A DNA stretch of 41,081 nucleotides from Gallionella sp. (GTDB lineage Bacteria > Pseudomonadota > Gammaproteobacteria > Burkholderiales > Gallionellaceae), in contig JADGRL010000026.1 in assembly GCA_017880865.1 (NCBI GenBank), forward strand, positions 1 through 41,081. The letters are read 5' to 3'. Position 1 is the stretch's first letter. Each line of letters opens with the position of its first letter. The translations under genes were made by a program, and so were the position numbers. The notes beneath the pieces are model-generated. The model searched no databases and was not told the DNA's origin. It saw nothing but the letters and a program-made list of their open reading frames with translations. This document shows positions 16,314 through 25,545 of the stretch, one piece after another.

Positions 16314-18386
16314 ATGACAACCAAAGCAATTCCGTTTTCCCTGTTTGAACGCGAAATCGTCAAACAGGCCATAGTGGACTCGTTCAAGAAATTGAGTCCG
16401 CGCCAGCAGATGAAAAACCCGGTGATGTTCGTGGTGTGGGTGGGCAGCGTGCTGACCACGGCGCTGTTCTTTCAGGCGCTGTTCGGGCACGGCGAAGCGC
16501 CGTCCGGCTTCATCCTGGCAATAACACTGTGGCTGTGGTTCACCGTGCTGTTCGCCAACTTCGCCGAAGCCCTGGCGGAAGGCCGCAGCCGTGCCCAAGC
16601 TAACGCGATGCGCAGCGCCAAGCGCGACGTTCAGGCCAAGAAATTGGTGCGTCCGTCTTATGGCGAGAAGTTCGTTTTGGCTGACGGTTCGAGTTTGCGC
16701 AAAGACGACGTGGTGCTGGTGGAAGCAGGCGATTTCATCCCCGGCGACGGCGAAGTAATCGAAGGTGTCGCCTCGGTGGATGAAAGCGCCATCACCGGCG
16801 AGAGCGCACCGGTAATACGCCAATCCGGCGGCGACTTCAACGCGGTAACCGGTGGTACACGGGTACTGTCCGACTGGCTGGTGGTACGCATCACCACCAA
16901 TCCGGGCGAGACTTTTCTGGATCGCATGATCGCGATGGTGGAAGGTGCCAAGCGCCAGAAGACGCCCAACGAGATCGCGCTCACCATCCTGCTGGTGGCG
17001 ATGACGCTGATCTTCCTGTTGGCTACTGTCACGCTGTTGCCGTTCTCCATCTACAGCGTCGAGGTAGCGGGTGCGGGGCAACCGGTCAGCATCACCGTGC
17101 TGGTGGCGTTGCTGGTGTGCCTGATTCCGACCACCATCGGCGGCTTGCTGTCCGCCATCGGCGTGGCAGGCATGGGACGCATGCTGCAAAAGAACGTGAT
17201 CGCCACATCCGGCCGTGCAGTTGAAGCGGCGGGAGACGTGGATGTGTTGCTGCTAGACAAGACCGGCACAATTACGCTGGGTAACCGCCAGGCCAGCAAC
17301 TTCCTCCATGCTGCTGGCGTGACCGAGGCCGAACTGGCCGATGCGGCACAGCTCGCCTCGCTCGCCGACGAAACACCGGAAGGTCGCAGCATCGTTGTTT
17401 TGGCCAAGGAAAAATTCGCGCTGCGCGAACGCAACATCCATGAACTGGGCGCGACCTTTGTGCCGTTCAGCGCACAGACGCGCATGAGCGGCGTAAATAT
17501 CGGTGATCGTCAGATACGCAAAGGCGCGACCGATGCTATCCGTAATTACGTTATAAGTCTCGGTGGAAACTTTCCAGCGGGAGTGGATGCCATCGTGGAC
17601 AGCGTCGCGCGTCGCGGCAGCACGCCGCTGGTAGTGGCGGATGGCGCAAAAGTGCTGGGTGTGATCGAGCTCAAGGACATCGTCAAGGGCGGCATCAAGG
17701 AACGCTTCGCCGAACTGCGCCGCATGGGCATCAAGACCATCATGATCACCGGCGACAACCGGCTCACCGCCGCCGCCATCGCAGCCGAAGCCGGAGTGGA
17801 CGACTTCCTCGCCGAAGCCACGCCGGAAGCCAAGCTGAAACTGATCCGCGAACATCAGGCGCAAGGCCGTCTGGTGGCGATGACCGGTGACGGCACCAAC
17901 GATGCCCCGGCATTGGCACAGGCCGACGTGGCGGTAGCGATGAACACCGGCACGCAGGCCGCGAAAGAAGCGGGCAACATGGTGGATCTGGATTCCAATC
18001 CGACCAAGCTGATCGAGATCGTCGAAACCGGCAAACAAATGTTGATGACGCGCGGCGCGCTGACCACCTTCAGCATCGCCAACGATGTCGCCAAGTATTT
18101 CGCCATTATTCCGGCGGCCTTTGCGTCCACCTATCCGGCACTCGGCAAGCTCAACGTGATGGGGCTGGCGACACCGTCCAGCGCGATATTGTCCGCCGTG
18201 ATTTTCAACGCGCTGATCATCATCGCGCTGGTTCCGCTGGCGCTCAAAGGCGTGAAATATCGCGCCATCGGCGCGAACGTGCTGCTGCGCAACAACCTGC
18301 TGGTCTACGGGCTGGGCGGCATCATCGTCCCGTTCATCGGCATCAAGCTGATCGACATGTTTCTTGTCGCTCTGCATTTAGTTTAA
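16314..18386 (+). CDS. kdpB: KdpB, P-type ATPase subunit
   Basis: A 690-residue P-type ATPase that drives K+ import through KdpA. It has [12 protein letters not shown] of the actuator domain, [12 protein letters not shown] with the phosphorylated Asp at residue 315, [10 protein letters not shown], and [17 protein letters not shown] of the hinge. About seven membrane helices frame these domains. AGGAGATTTAA precedes the ATG. The 93-base gap from kdpA is filled by a palindromic repeat. Confidence 0.97.
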   Translation: MTTKAIPFSLFEREIVKQAIVDSFKKLSPRQQMKNPVMFVVWVGSVLTTALFFQALFGHGEAPSGFILAITLWLWFTVLFANFAEALAEGRSRAQANAMRSAKRDVQAKKLVRPSYGEKFVLADGSSLRKDDVVLVEAGDFIPGDGEVIEGVASVDESAITGESAPVIRQSGGDFNAVTGGTRVLSDWLVVRITTNPGETFLDRMIAMVEGAKRQKTPNEIALTILLVAMTLIFLLATVTLLPFSIYSVEVAGAGQPVSITVLVALLVCLIPTTIGGLLSAIGVAGMGRMLQKNVIATSGRAVEAAGDVDVLLLDKTGTITLGNRQASNFLHAAGVTEAELADAAQLASLADETPEGRSIVVLAKEKFALRERNIHELGATFVPFSAQTRMSGVNIGDRQIRKGATDAIRNYVISLGGNFPAGVDAIVDSVARRGSTPLVVADGAKVLGVIELKDIVKGGIKERFAELRRMGIKTIMITGDNRLTAAAIAAEAGVDDFLAEATPEAKLKLIREHQAQGRLVAMTGDGTNDAPALAQADVAVAMNTGTQAAKEAGNMVDLDSNPTKLIEIVETGKQMLMTRGALTTFSIANDVAKYFAIIPAAFASTYPALGKLNVMGLATPSSAILSAVIFNALIIIALVPLALKGVKYRAIGANVLLRNNLLVYGLGGIIVPFIGIKLIDMFLVALHLV

Positions 18387-18399
18387 GAAAGGAATAATC

Positions 18400-18972
18400 A
18401 TGTTAAAACTAATACGTCCCGCCCTGATCAGCTTCCTGCTGCTGACCCTGATTACCGGCATCGCCTACCCGTTTGCCGTGACTGGCATCTCGCAGGGATT
18501 GATGCCCTTCCAGGCCAACGGCAGCCTGATCGTCAAGGACGGCAAGCCGGTCGGCTCCGCGCTGATCGGCCAGTCGTTCTCCGACCCCAAGTATTTCTGG
18601 GGTCGCCCTTCGGCGACCGGCCCGGTGGCCAATAACGCCGCCGCGTCCAGCGGCTCGAACCTGGGGCCGACCAACCCGGCGTTGATGGATGCGGTCAAAG
18701 GCCGCGTGCAAGCGCTGCGCGATGCCGATCCGGGTAATACCCAGCTGGTTCCGGTCGATCTGGTGACCGCCTCCGGCAGCGGCCTCGACCCGCAAATCAG
18801 CCCGGCGGCGGCGGAATACCAGCTCGCCCGCGTGGCGCGGATGCGCAATCTCCCCGTGGATGCCGTGCATAAGCTGGTAGAAGAACACACCGAGGGTCGC
18901 CAGTTCGGCATTCTGGGCGAGCCTCGGGTGAATGTGCTGGAACTCAATCTGGCGCTGGATGCAACACACTAA
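18400..18972 (+). CDS. kdpC: KdpC, K+-ATPase accessory subunit
   Basis: A 190-residue protein with one N-terminal membrane helix ([20 protein letters not shown]) and a periplasmic domain with [28 protein letters not shown] and [11 protein letters not shown], the standard KdpC motifs. It stabilises the pump and raises affinity. GAAAGGAATAATC precedes the ATG, 13 bases after kdpB. No terminator follows, and the porin gene starts 47 bases downstream. Confidence 0.96.
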   Translation: MLKLIRPALISFLLLTLITGIAYPFAVTGISQGLMPFQANGSLIVKDGKPVGSALIGQSFSDPKYFWGRPSATGPVANNAAASSGSNLGPTNPALMDAVKGRVQALRDADPGNTQLVPVDLVTASGSGLDPQISPAAAEYQLARVARMRNLPVDAVHKLVEEHTEGRQFGILGEPRVNVLELNLALDATH

Positions 18973-19019
18973 AAATATAGCCGTAATTTTTTCATGAATT
19001 AAAATAGAAAGAACGAACA

Positions 19020-20156
19020 ATGTTTAAAAATAAATTGTTGTACACCTTGATCCTGTCTGCTTTTAGCGTACCTGCAATGGCGGACACGCCTGCTCCAGCC
19101 GCGCCTGTTGCGCCCACACTTTCAGCCATTCTCGACGCGTCGGGAATAAGCGTAACGGGTGACCTGGATTTTTCCTACAGTTCATTGAGCGGTACAGGTC
19201 AATTTCAAGGCACCACTACGAATAACCGGGTTTTTGATTACGCGCACAACAGTTTCACCATGCAAGCGCTGGATCTGACTGTTGCAAAGCAGCCTGCCGA
19301 GGGCTACGGTGGATTGGTTGAGACCACCTTGGGCAAGGATGCCAGCACCATCGCATCTTCTGGCACTAACATGGCGAATCAGACCTACGACCTTACTCAA
19401 GCCTTTGTTCAATATGCTGCAGGTTCATGGACGACCATCGCCGGTAAGTTCATTACTCAGGCTGGGCAGGAATATATCAAGTCATCCGCCAACACCAATT
19501 TCTCGCGCTCCATCCTGTTCGGTTACGCGATTCCGTTTACCCACACCGGCTTTCGTTCCACTTATAAAATATCGGATGCGGTCAGCCTGATGGGTGGAGT
19601 GAATAACGGCTGGGATGAAGCGAACGACCTCCATCCAAACAAAAATGTTGAACTGGGTGTGATGCTGAATCCAACCAAGTCCATCGTGTTGAATTTAATG
19701 GATCACTACGGAACTGAGCAAGTTGCTTTCGGAACTCTAGGCACCCAAGGCAAGCGCAATCTGCTTGACGTGGTGGCCACCTATGCCGTGACTGATAACC
19801 TGAACTTTGCGTTGAACTATGACGGCGGCTCGCAGGCAAATTCAACGCTAGCCAATGGTTTAGCCGGGACAGCCAAATGGAGCGGCGTGGCAGCTTATGC
19901 AAACTACCAGATCAACGATTTGTGGCGTTTGTCAGTTCGCGGCGAGACTTTCAATGACACGGATGGCTATCGCACTGGCGTAGTTCAGAAATGGAAGGAA
20001 GCAACTTTGACCGTGGGTTATGCACCAAACAAGAATGTTGAGTTGCGCGGCGAAGTGCGCAAGGATACTTCGGACAAGGCTTCTTTCGCTTATAACGATG
20101 GTATCGCACGTAAAGCTCAAAGTTCCCTGGGACTGGAAGCGATTTACAAGTTTTAA
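19020..20156 (+). CDS. Outer-membrane beta-barrel porin (BBP2-like)
   Basis: A 378-residue protein with a signal peptide (MFKNKLLYTLILSAFSVPAMA, cleaved before DTPAPAA) and a Pro/Ala-rich linker. It then has alternating beta-strand sequence ending in aromatic Phe (GLEAIYKF), the outer-membrane insertion signal. The overall layout resembles porins of the BBP2/OmpL-like group. It may admit ions, which would fit its place just after kdpABC, but substrate is unknown. The Shine-Dalgarno is weak (AGAAAGAA). It is probably co-transcribed with kdpC or csp because no terminator separates them. Confidence 0.82.
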   Translation: MFKNKLLYTLILSAFSVPAMADTPAPAAPVAPTLSAILDASGISVTGDLDFSYSSLSGTGQFQGTTTNNRVFDYAHNSFTMQALDLTVAKQPAEGYGGLVETTLGKDASTIASSGTNMANQTYDLTQAFVQYAAGSWTTIAGKFITQAGQEYIKSSANTNFSRSILFGYAIPFTHTGFRSTYKISDAVSLMGGVNNGWDEANDLHPNKNVELGVMLNPTKSIVLNLMDHYGTEQVAFGTLGTQGKRNLLDVVATYAVTDNLNFALNYDGGSQANSTLANGLAGTAKWSGVAAYANYQINDLWRLSVRGETFNDTDGYRTGVVQKWKEATLTVGYAPNKNVELRGEVRKDTSDKASFAYNDGIARKAQSSLGLEAIYKF

Positions 20157-20182
20157 TGATTTTCAACTGAAGGAAGTTTCAC

Positions 20183-20386
20183 ATGGCTATCGGTACAGTA
20201 AAGTGGTTCAACGATGCGAAGGGTTTTGGATTCATCACTCCCGATGACGGCAGCGAGGATCTGTTCGCGCATTTCTCCGCCATCAGCGCGAGCGGTTTTA
20301 AGTCCTTGAAGGAAGGCCAGAAGGTTTCCTTCGAAGTGGTTCAAGGCCCCAAGGGCAAGCAAGCCTCCAACATTCAAGCGGCATAA
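20183..20386 (+). CDS. csp: Cold-shock family RNA chaperone
   Basis: A 67-residue CspA-type protein. RNP1 is [10 protein letters not shown] and RNP2 is LFAHFSAI, on the five-stranded OB fold, with a C-terminal [11 protein letters not shown]. It binds single-stranded RNA or DNA. GAAGGAAG lies 9 bases upstream. The gene starts only 26 bases after the porin stop, so the long cold-responsive leader of cspA is absent here and it is probably not cold-regulated through its own leader. An intrinsic terminator follows. Confidence 0.95.
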   Translation: MAIGTVKWFNDAKGFGFITPDDGSEDLFAHFSAISASGFKSLKEGQKVSFEVVQGPKGKQASNIQAA

Positions 20387-20410
20387 CAGTCGTGTGAGTT
20401 GGTGAAAAAT

Positions 20411-20435
20411 CCCGCTAGAAATGGCGGGCTTTTTT
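20411..20435 (+). terminator. Intrinsic terminator after csp
   Basis: CCCGC (20411-20415) pairs with GCGGG (20424-20428), with an 8-base loop and CTTTTTT directly after. It would end the kdp-porin-csp transcript and insulate the following operon. Confidence 0.87.
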
Positions 20436-20488
20436 ATGTCTGTTGGGTGAAGTGCGCAATATGCGTATCGGAAATTCTTGATGAGTTT

Positions 20489-20540
20489 TTTACATCCGAG
20501 GATTAACAATTTACGCTGTTTTTACACTGGTTTTTATAGT
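20489..20540 (+). promoter_or_regulatory. TTTACA box array and promoter ahead of the PII-like/kdpD unit
   Basis: TTTACA at 20489, TTTACG at 20510 and TTTACA at 20521 are spaced 21 and 11 bases, the same spacings as at kdp but in reverse order. The last reads TTTTTACAC, as at kdp. A likely -10 is TATAGT at 20535-20540, with 19 bases to TTTACG. KdpE, encoded at the end of this unit, is the likely binder, suggesting autoregulation. Confidence 0.6.
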
Positions 20541-20569
20541 ATGCATTCCATCCAAAGAAGGAGGATGGT

Positions 20570-20878
20570 ATGAAACGAATCACTACAGTTTTGAGAGAGT
20601 CGGAAGTGACGGCAGTGCGTAAAGCGGTTTGTATGGCGGGCGCAGAACGTGTCGTGATTATGCCGCTGTGTGTTGCAGAGCAGAAGGAATGGTACTTCAA
20701 TCAGCATGCCGCTCAGAGTGAAGTTCATGTTCGCCTTGAAGTGACCGTAGCTGACATCCACTACGGCGGCATAGTCGCTGCCATTCAAAGAGTCGCGCAA
20801 GCCGGGAAAGTTGTCTTGGACTCGCGTCATGACATGTTGCTCGTGCGACCCGCCCATTTATACGCCTCCCCGATATGA
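20570..20878 (+). CDS. PII-like signalling protein linked to potassium genes
   Basis: A 102-residue protein with a PII-like N-terminal strand (MKRITTVLRESEVTAVRKAV) and a second half VRLEVTVADIHYGGIVAAIQ then RVAQAGKV that parallels the classic PII VxIEIVVxDxxVxxxxxxIxxxAxTGKI segment. The T-loop is short (EQKEWYFNQ) and the GDGKIFV motif and the C-terminal Arg of GlnB are missing, so canonical ATP and 2-oxoglutarate binding is doubtful. PII-like proteins near transporters often gate them. AGAAGGAGGATGGT is a very strong Shine-Dalgarno. First gene of the unit with corA-like, kdpD and kdpE. Confidence 0.65.
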   Translation: MKRITTVLRESEVTAVRKAVCMAGAERVVIMPLCVAEQKEWYFNQHAAQSEVHVRLEVTVADIHYGGIVAAIQRVAQAGKVVLDSRHDMLLVRPAHLYASPI

Positions 20879-20937
20879 ACTCAATGTACATGAACTCACC
20901 ATTTATGAATTCTCCAGTGATGAACTCATTGGACATG
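20875..20937 (+). repeat. Four 15-bp ATGAACTC tandem units
   Basis: Units start at 20875, 20890, 20905 and 20920 (ATGAACTCA, ATGAACTCA, ATGAATTCT, ATGAACTCA each plus six or so variable bases), and a fifth ATG at 20935. The period is 15 bp, so the frame is kept, and each unit offers an ATG. Confidence 0.85.
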
Positions 20938-21072
20938 TGCACTCTTATGGAGCCGTTGCTCGCCATTCTCGTCATCGTGGTTCCGCTTGGGTTTGCGTAT
21001 GTCATCTTGTCGTGGCAATCGCGCAACCAGAGAGATGAAAATTGCAGAGTTCATGATCCAAGAAAACCGTAA
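20875..21072 (+). CDS. Small single-pass membrane ORF with MNS repeats
   Basis: 65 residues, overlapping the preceding stop by ATGA. The first 20 residues are four 5-residue units MNSMY MNSPF MNSPV MNSLD, encoded by 15-bp repeats. After M21 (20935) or M25 (20947) comes a single hydrophobic helix, LLAILVIVVPLGFAYVIL, and a polar tail (SWQSRNQRDENC). No good Shine-Dalgarno is seen for any of the ATGs, so it may depend on coupling to the PII-like gene. A KdpF-like accessory peptide is conceivable. The homology is not recognised. Confidence 0.5.
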   Translation: MNSMYMNSPFMNSPVMNSLDMCTLMEPLLAILVIVVPLGFAYVILSWQSRNQRDENCRVHDPRKP

Positions 21073-21111
21073 AGCTGTCTGCGGATGCTGAATATTAAAA
21101 TTGGTTAATCG

Positions 21112-21139
21112 CAACTTGCTGTAAACAACTTGCTGTAAA
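21112..21139 (+). repeat. 14-bp tandem duplication before the CorA-like gene
   Basis: CAACTTGCTGTAAA occurs twice head to tail (21112-21125 and 21126-21139), 10 bases before the ATG at 21149. There is no Shine-Dalgarno in this leader. It could be a protein or small-RNA site, or a recent slip duplication. Confidence 0.8.
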
Positions 21140-21148
21140 ATTAAACAC

Positions 21149-22795
21149 ATGATGACTGCTGCCGCTTTAGACCATACCGTCCGCCATTTCCGCGAGGTGC
21201 TGTTCTGGCCGGTGCAACTGATGCCGCTGGCGAGCGCGCAACCACAATGGGAATCGCTGGCGCAGGGTGGAGAAGAAAATCCGTGGCGCAGGTTGAAAGA
21301 TCGGTTTCAGTCTGGGGATTTGGAATTCGAGGAAAGGCACTACAAGGAATTCGTTGCCTTCCTGCCCTACGTGCAGCGCTTCATTTACGGCGAAAGCCAC
21401 AGTCGCAAGTCGCACGATGCCGACGATCCGCCCGGCGATTCGGCGATAAAAATTTTCCGGCGGCGCGGGGTCGCCGCTTTGCGGCTGGTGTTGCGCGATG
21501 GCGAAGCGCCGATCACGCTGGCCGTGGAACATATCGAGCTGTGGTTTTTCGACGACATCAACGTTGCTTTTCTCAAGGTGGAATTGTCCGCCTGCGACCT
21601 GCCGTTTGCCGACGTGTGCGATTTGCTGTACCGCTTTGGCCGCTCCTATCCGACCGGCTGGGACGAAGGCGGTCACGGCAAGCACAATGTCCACCGCGCC
21701 GAATGGTTATCCGCAGACGGCACGGTGCTGGTCGCGTCCGATACCGACAACAGGGAAAAATTTCTCTCCTACACCCGCGCGCACCGCTCGCCGGGCATCG
21801 CCGCACACTGGGATTTTTTGCTGCGCCCGCTGGTGCTGGACCCGTCCGAGGAAACTGGCCTGCTGCGCTATCGCCAGATCGAATATCACCGGATGCCGCT
21901 GATGGCATTTCTGTCCGTGGACAATCCGCGCGACATAAGCCGTGAAGACTGGCTGCGCCTCGGCTTGGTCGCCACGCTGCATCCCGATGATGCGTTGCCC
22001 AAGCATGATTCAGACGTAGCCGAGTTCGAGCAGCGCTACTGCTACGACCGTTTCTGGACCGATACCGAGGCCGGCCCCAACACGCGCTTCCTATGCACCG
22101 GTCGCGCATTCATCGTGGTCGGGGATGCGGGTGAAGATTATTTCCACAACCGGACGCACGGCATCCTGGCGCAATTCCGCCACCAATACGTTCTGATGTT
22201 CCTGATCGCACATTTTCACCGCGCCGCGCTGCTGGTGTTTTCCGACCGCATGGTGGATGCGGTGCATGATCTGGACATCCACCTGCCGCAATCCATCAGC
22301 CGTTTCCGGCGCAGGGTTTACGGCAGCTTTGAAGCCTTTTTGCGCTTCACCCACCGCTACTGGTTCCACGAATTATCCGAACGGGCACACGTGCAGGCGC
22401 TCTACCGCTTGTGCAGCGAGCGGCTGGGCAACGACGCGCTGTACCGCGAGGTGAAAGAGGAGTTGCGCGACATGAGCCAGTATCTCGACAGCAACTCGCA
22501 GCGCCAGCAATCCACCACCATCGTGCGCCTCACCGTCGTGACCGTGTTCAGCATGGTCGGCACGGTCGCCACCGGATTGCTCGGCATGAACCTCCTCGCC
22601 GAAGCCGACGCGCCGATCTCCACGCGCATGGTCTATTTCATCGTCACCACGCTGATCGTGGCGCTGTTCATGCTGCTCGCCATCCTCAAATCGAAACAGC
22701 TCTCCGATGTGATGGACGTGCTGGCCGACGACCAGAAAAGTTTGCGCAGCCGTCTGGTTGCGCTGGGTACGGCTTGGCGGCGGAATTTGCCATGA
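21149..22795 (+). CDS. CorA-family divalent-cation channel, long form
   Basis: A 548-residue membrane protein. A long cytoplasmic N-terminal domain (about 470 residues, versus roughly 240 in E. coli CorA) is followed by two C-terminal helices joined by the CorA signature GMN (VATGLLGMNLLAEADAP). TM1 is VVTVFSMVGTVATGLL, and TM2 VYFIVTTLIVALFMLLAIL. It should transport Mg2+ or another divalent ion. It has no visible Shine-Dalgarno. The stop overlaps the kdpD ATG by ATGA, tying it to potassium sensing; a link between Mg2+ and K+ homeostasis is inferred. Confidence 0.85.
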   Translation: MMTAAALDHTVRHFREVLFWPVQLMPLASAQPQWESLAQGGEENPWRRLKDRFQSGDLEFEERHYKEFVAFLPYVQRFIYGESHSRKSHDADDPPGDSAIKIFRRRGVAALRLVLRDGEAPITLAVEHIELWFFDDINVAFLKVELSACDLPFADVCDLLYRFGRSYPTGWDEGGHGKHNVHRAEWLSADGTVLVASDTDNREKFLSYTRAHRSPGIAAHWDFLLRPLVLDPSEETGLLRYRQIEYHRMPLMAFLSVDNPRDISREDWLRLGLVATLHPDDALPKHDSDVAEFEQRYCYDRFWTDTEAGPNTRFLCTGRAFIVVGDAGEDYFHNRTHGILAQFRHQYVLMFLIAHFHRAALLVFSDRMVDAVHDLDIHLPQSISRFRRRVYGSFEAFLRFTHRYWFHELSERAHVQALYRLCSERLGNDALYREVKEELRDMSQYLDSNSQRQQSTTIVRLTVVTVFSMVGTVATGLLGMNLLAEADAPISTRMVYFIVTTLIVALFMLLAILKSKQLSDVMDVLADDQKSLRSRLVALGTAWRRNLP

Positions 22796-25545
22796 ACGAT
22801 ACAAACCAACGCCCCGATCCCGACGCACTGCTGGAAAAAGTACAGCGTGCCGAAGCCATACGCCGCCGTGGACGCCTGAAGATTTTCTTCGGCGCTTCTG
22901 CCGGTGTCGGCAAAACCTTCGGCATGTTGCTGGCTGCGCACGAGCGCCGCGCGGAAGGTTTAGATGTGGTGGCGGGTTATGTAGAAACGCACAAGCGCGT
23001 CGAAACTGAGCAGTTGCTGCAAGGGCTGGAAGCTCTGCCGCTACGCATGGTTCTATACCGCGATACGCAATTGCGCGAATTTGATTTGGATGCCGCCATC
23101 CGGCGTCATCCGGCGCTGATTCTGGTAGACGAATTGGCGCATACCAATGCGCCGGGTTCACGGCACCCGAAGCGCTGGCAGGATGTGGAAGAATTGCTGG
23201 ACGCGGGTATCGATGTCTATTCCACGATCAACGTCCAGCACATCGAAAGTCTCAACGATGTGGTCTCGCAAATCACTGGCATTCCGGTATGGGAAACCGT
23301 GCCCGACGCGGTGCTGGAAAGCGCCAATGAAATCGAGCTGATCGATCTTCCCCCGGACGAGCTGTTGCAGCGGCTCAAAGAAGGCAAGGTCTACCTGCCG
23401 CAGCAGGCGGAACGTGCGGCGCAGAATTTTTTCCGCAAGGGCAACCTGATCGCACTGCGCGAACTGGCGTTGCGGCGCACGGCGGACCGTGTGGATGCGC
23501 AGATGCGCGACTACCGCGAAGACCATGCCATTCAGGACGTATGGCAGGTTAAAGAACGGATGCTTGTCTGCATCGGGCCGGGCGGCATGGCTGCCGAGAA
23601 TCTGGTGCGTGCTTCGTTCCGTCTGGCGCAGTTGCTTAAGGCCGAGTGGATCGTGGTATATGTCGAGACGGCGAAACTTCAGCGTCTTTCCAAGGAACAG
23701 CGCGACGCCATACTGCGTACCTTGAAGCTGGCGGAGGAACTGGGTGCAGAGACGGTAACGCTGGGCGGTCACCGGTTGGCCGAAGAGGTGATTTCATATG
23801 CGCGCACCCGCAATGCCACCCGCATCGTGCTGGGCAAGCCGTCCCTGTCAGGTTGGAAACGCTGGCTGCTCGGGTCGCTGGTTGACACCATCGTGCGCCA
23901 GGCCAACGACATAGACATTCATGTAGTGGGCAAGGAACCCAATTTCCTGTCGCTGACGAGGGAGAATCCCTATTTCTCGCGCAGCCGTTTATATCTCGGG
24001 CTTGCCTCCGAGGAGCAGCGCCCGATGTTCAAGTGGCGCTCGGGCTATATGTGGGCAATCGCCGCGTCGGCAAGCTGCACAACCATCGCCTGGCTCATGT
24101 TAGGCCACTTCGATCTGGCCAACCTGATCATGATTTACCTGTTGGGCGTGGTGGTGGTTGCCGCGCGTTACGGGCGCGGCCCATCGGTGCTGAGTTCGTT
24201 TCTGAGCGTGGTGTTGTTTGATTTCTTTTTCGTGCCGCCTCGATTCAGTTTTGCCGTATCCGATAGCCAATATCTGATTACTTTCGCCGTCATGCTGTTG
24301 GTCGCGCTGTTCATCAGCAGCATGACGGCAAGCACCCTCCACCAGGCCAGGATTGCCGGCCACCGCGAGCGCCGCATCGCCTCGCTGTACGCCATGAGCC
24401 GCGAACTGACCGCGACACGCGGCGAAGAAAATATCGTGAGCATTGCGATCAAGCATGTGGCGGAGGTTTTTGAGGCGCAGGTAGTGGTATTGCTGCCCAA
24501 TGAGACGGGGCGCATCGTTTATCCCAAGGGCGACGGGACGGCTCAATCCAGTCATGGCAGCGACCTGAGCGTGGCGCAATGGGTGTATGACCATGGGCAA
24601 ATGGCGGGACAGGGCACGGACACCCTGCCGGGAAACGAGATGGTTTACCTGCCGTTGAAAGCCTCTTCGGGAATGATAGGCGTGTTGGCCTTGTTGCCGC
24701 TTAATCCGGCGCGTATTGCACTGCCCGAACAACAACGTCTGCTGGAGACTTTTGTTAGCCAGATCGCTCAGGCGCTGGAGCGGGTCAAGCTGGCTTTGGT
24801 AGCGCACAACGTACAATTAAAAATGGAAACGGAGCAGTTGCGCAATACTTTGCTCTCAGCCATTTCACACGATTTGCGTACCCCGCTGGCAGCGATTGTG
24901 GGCTCATCCAGCAGTCTGATGAGGGACGGCGACAGGCTGGATAGCCATGCTCGCCAAGAACTCAGCCAGGCCATTTATGAAGAAGCTACACGCATGGCCG
25001 GGCTGGCCAACAACCTGCTGGATATGGCGCGGCTTGAGGCAGGCGCTGTCGTGCTGAACCGGCAATGGCAACCGCTGGAAGAAGTGGTGGGCGGCGCGTT
25101 GGCGGGCTTGACGGCACGCATGGCTAACCATCCGGTAAGCGTCAAGCTACCGCACGATTTGCCATTGATCGAGATTGACAGCATGCTGATCGAGCGGGTG
25201 TTTGCAAACCTGCTGGAAAATGCCGTGAAATACACGCCATCTGGAACCCCCATCCAGATTTCTGCCGCAAGCGTAGAGAACGAATTGGTGGTGACGGTTT
25301 CCGATAAAGGCGCTGGCATTCCGGCAGGGGAAGAAAAGCTTATTTTTGAAAAATTCCATCGTGTCGATACCGAGGGCAATAAGGGCGGAGCGGGGCTGGG
25401 ACTGACGATCTGCCGCTCCATTGTGGAGGCGCACGGCGGACGGATATGGGCGGATAACTTGTCTTCGGGCGGCGCGGCATTTCATTTCGCCTTGCCATTG
25501 AGCGAGCCGCCGTTGATCGAGCAGGAAGAAGCGACTCAATCATGA
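22792..25545 (+). CDS. kdpD: KdpD, potassium/turgor sensor histidine kinase
   Basis: A 917-residue sensor. Its N-terminal KdpD domain has Walker A GASAGVGKTFGML near residue 32 and a Walker-B-like LILVDELAHTNAPGSRHP. A USP-like domain follows. Four membrane helices lie at about 420-520, then a GAF-like domain, then HisKA with ISHDLRTPL (His at 693), and a HATPase with NLLENAVKYTP, GAGIP and GAGLGLTICRSIVEAHGG. It senses low K+ and phosphorylates KdpE. The ATG overlaps the CorA-like stop. Most kdpD genes follow kdpC; here it is separated from kdpC by porin, csp, PII-like and CorA-like genes. Confidence 0.96.
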   Translation: MNDTNQRPDPDALLEKVQRAEAIRRRGRLKIFFGASAGVGKTFGMLLAAHERRAEGLDVVAGYVETHKRVETEQLLQGLEALPLRMVLYRDTQLREFDLDAAIRRHPALILVDELAHTNAPGSRHPKRWQDVEELLDAGIDVYSTINVQHIESLNDVVSQITGIPVWETVPDAVLESANEIELIDLPPDELLQRLKEGKVYLPQQAERAAQNFFRKGNLIALRELALRRTADRVDAQMRDYREDHAIQDVWQVKERMLVCIGPGGMAAENLVRASFRLAQLLKAEWIVVYVETAKLQRLSKEQRDAILRTLKLAEELGAETVTLGGHRLAEEVISYARTRNATRIVLGKPSLSGWKRWLLGSLVDTIVRQANDIDIHVVGKEPNFLSLTRENPYFSRSRLYLGLASEEQRPMFKWRSGYMWAIAASASCTTIAWLMLGHFDLANLIMIYLLGVVVVAARYGRGPSVLSSFLSVVLFDFFFVPPRFSFAVSDSQYLITFAVMLLVALFISSMTASTLHQARIAGHRERRIASLYAMSRELTATRGEENIVSIAIKHVAEVFEAQVVVLLPNETGRIVYPKGDGTAQSSHGSDLSVAQWVYDHGQMAGQGTDTLPGNEMVYLPLKASSGMIGVLALLPLNPARIALPEQQRLLETFVSQIAQALERVKLALVAHNVQLKMETEQLRNTLLSAISHDLRTPLAAIVGSSSSLMRDGDRLDSHARQELSQAIYEEATRMAGLANNLLDMARLEAGAVVLNRQWQPLEEVVGGALAGLTARMANHPVSVKLPHDLPLIEIDSMLIERVFANLLENAVKYTPSGTPIQISAASVENELVVTVSDKGAGIPAGEEKLIFEKFHRVDTEGNKGGAGLGLTICRSIVEAHGGRIWADNLSSGGAAFHFALPLSEPPLIEQEEATQS

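Noticed and set aside
15465-17189. 574-codon open frame on the minus strand across kdpA and kdpB
   Set aside because: It is antisense to two well-defined genes, is His/Gln-rich in the manner of reversed GC-rich codons and resembles no protein.
17253-18377. 374-codon minus-strand frame opposite kdpB
   Set aside because: A shadow of kdpB with no ribosome site and no domain.
22411-22791. Long N-terminal extension of kdpD
   Set aside because: It runs inside the CorA-like gene and is Arg/His-rich; KdpD homology begins at the ATG at 22792 with an ATGA overlap.
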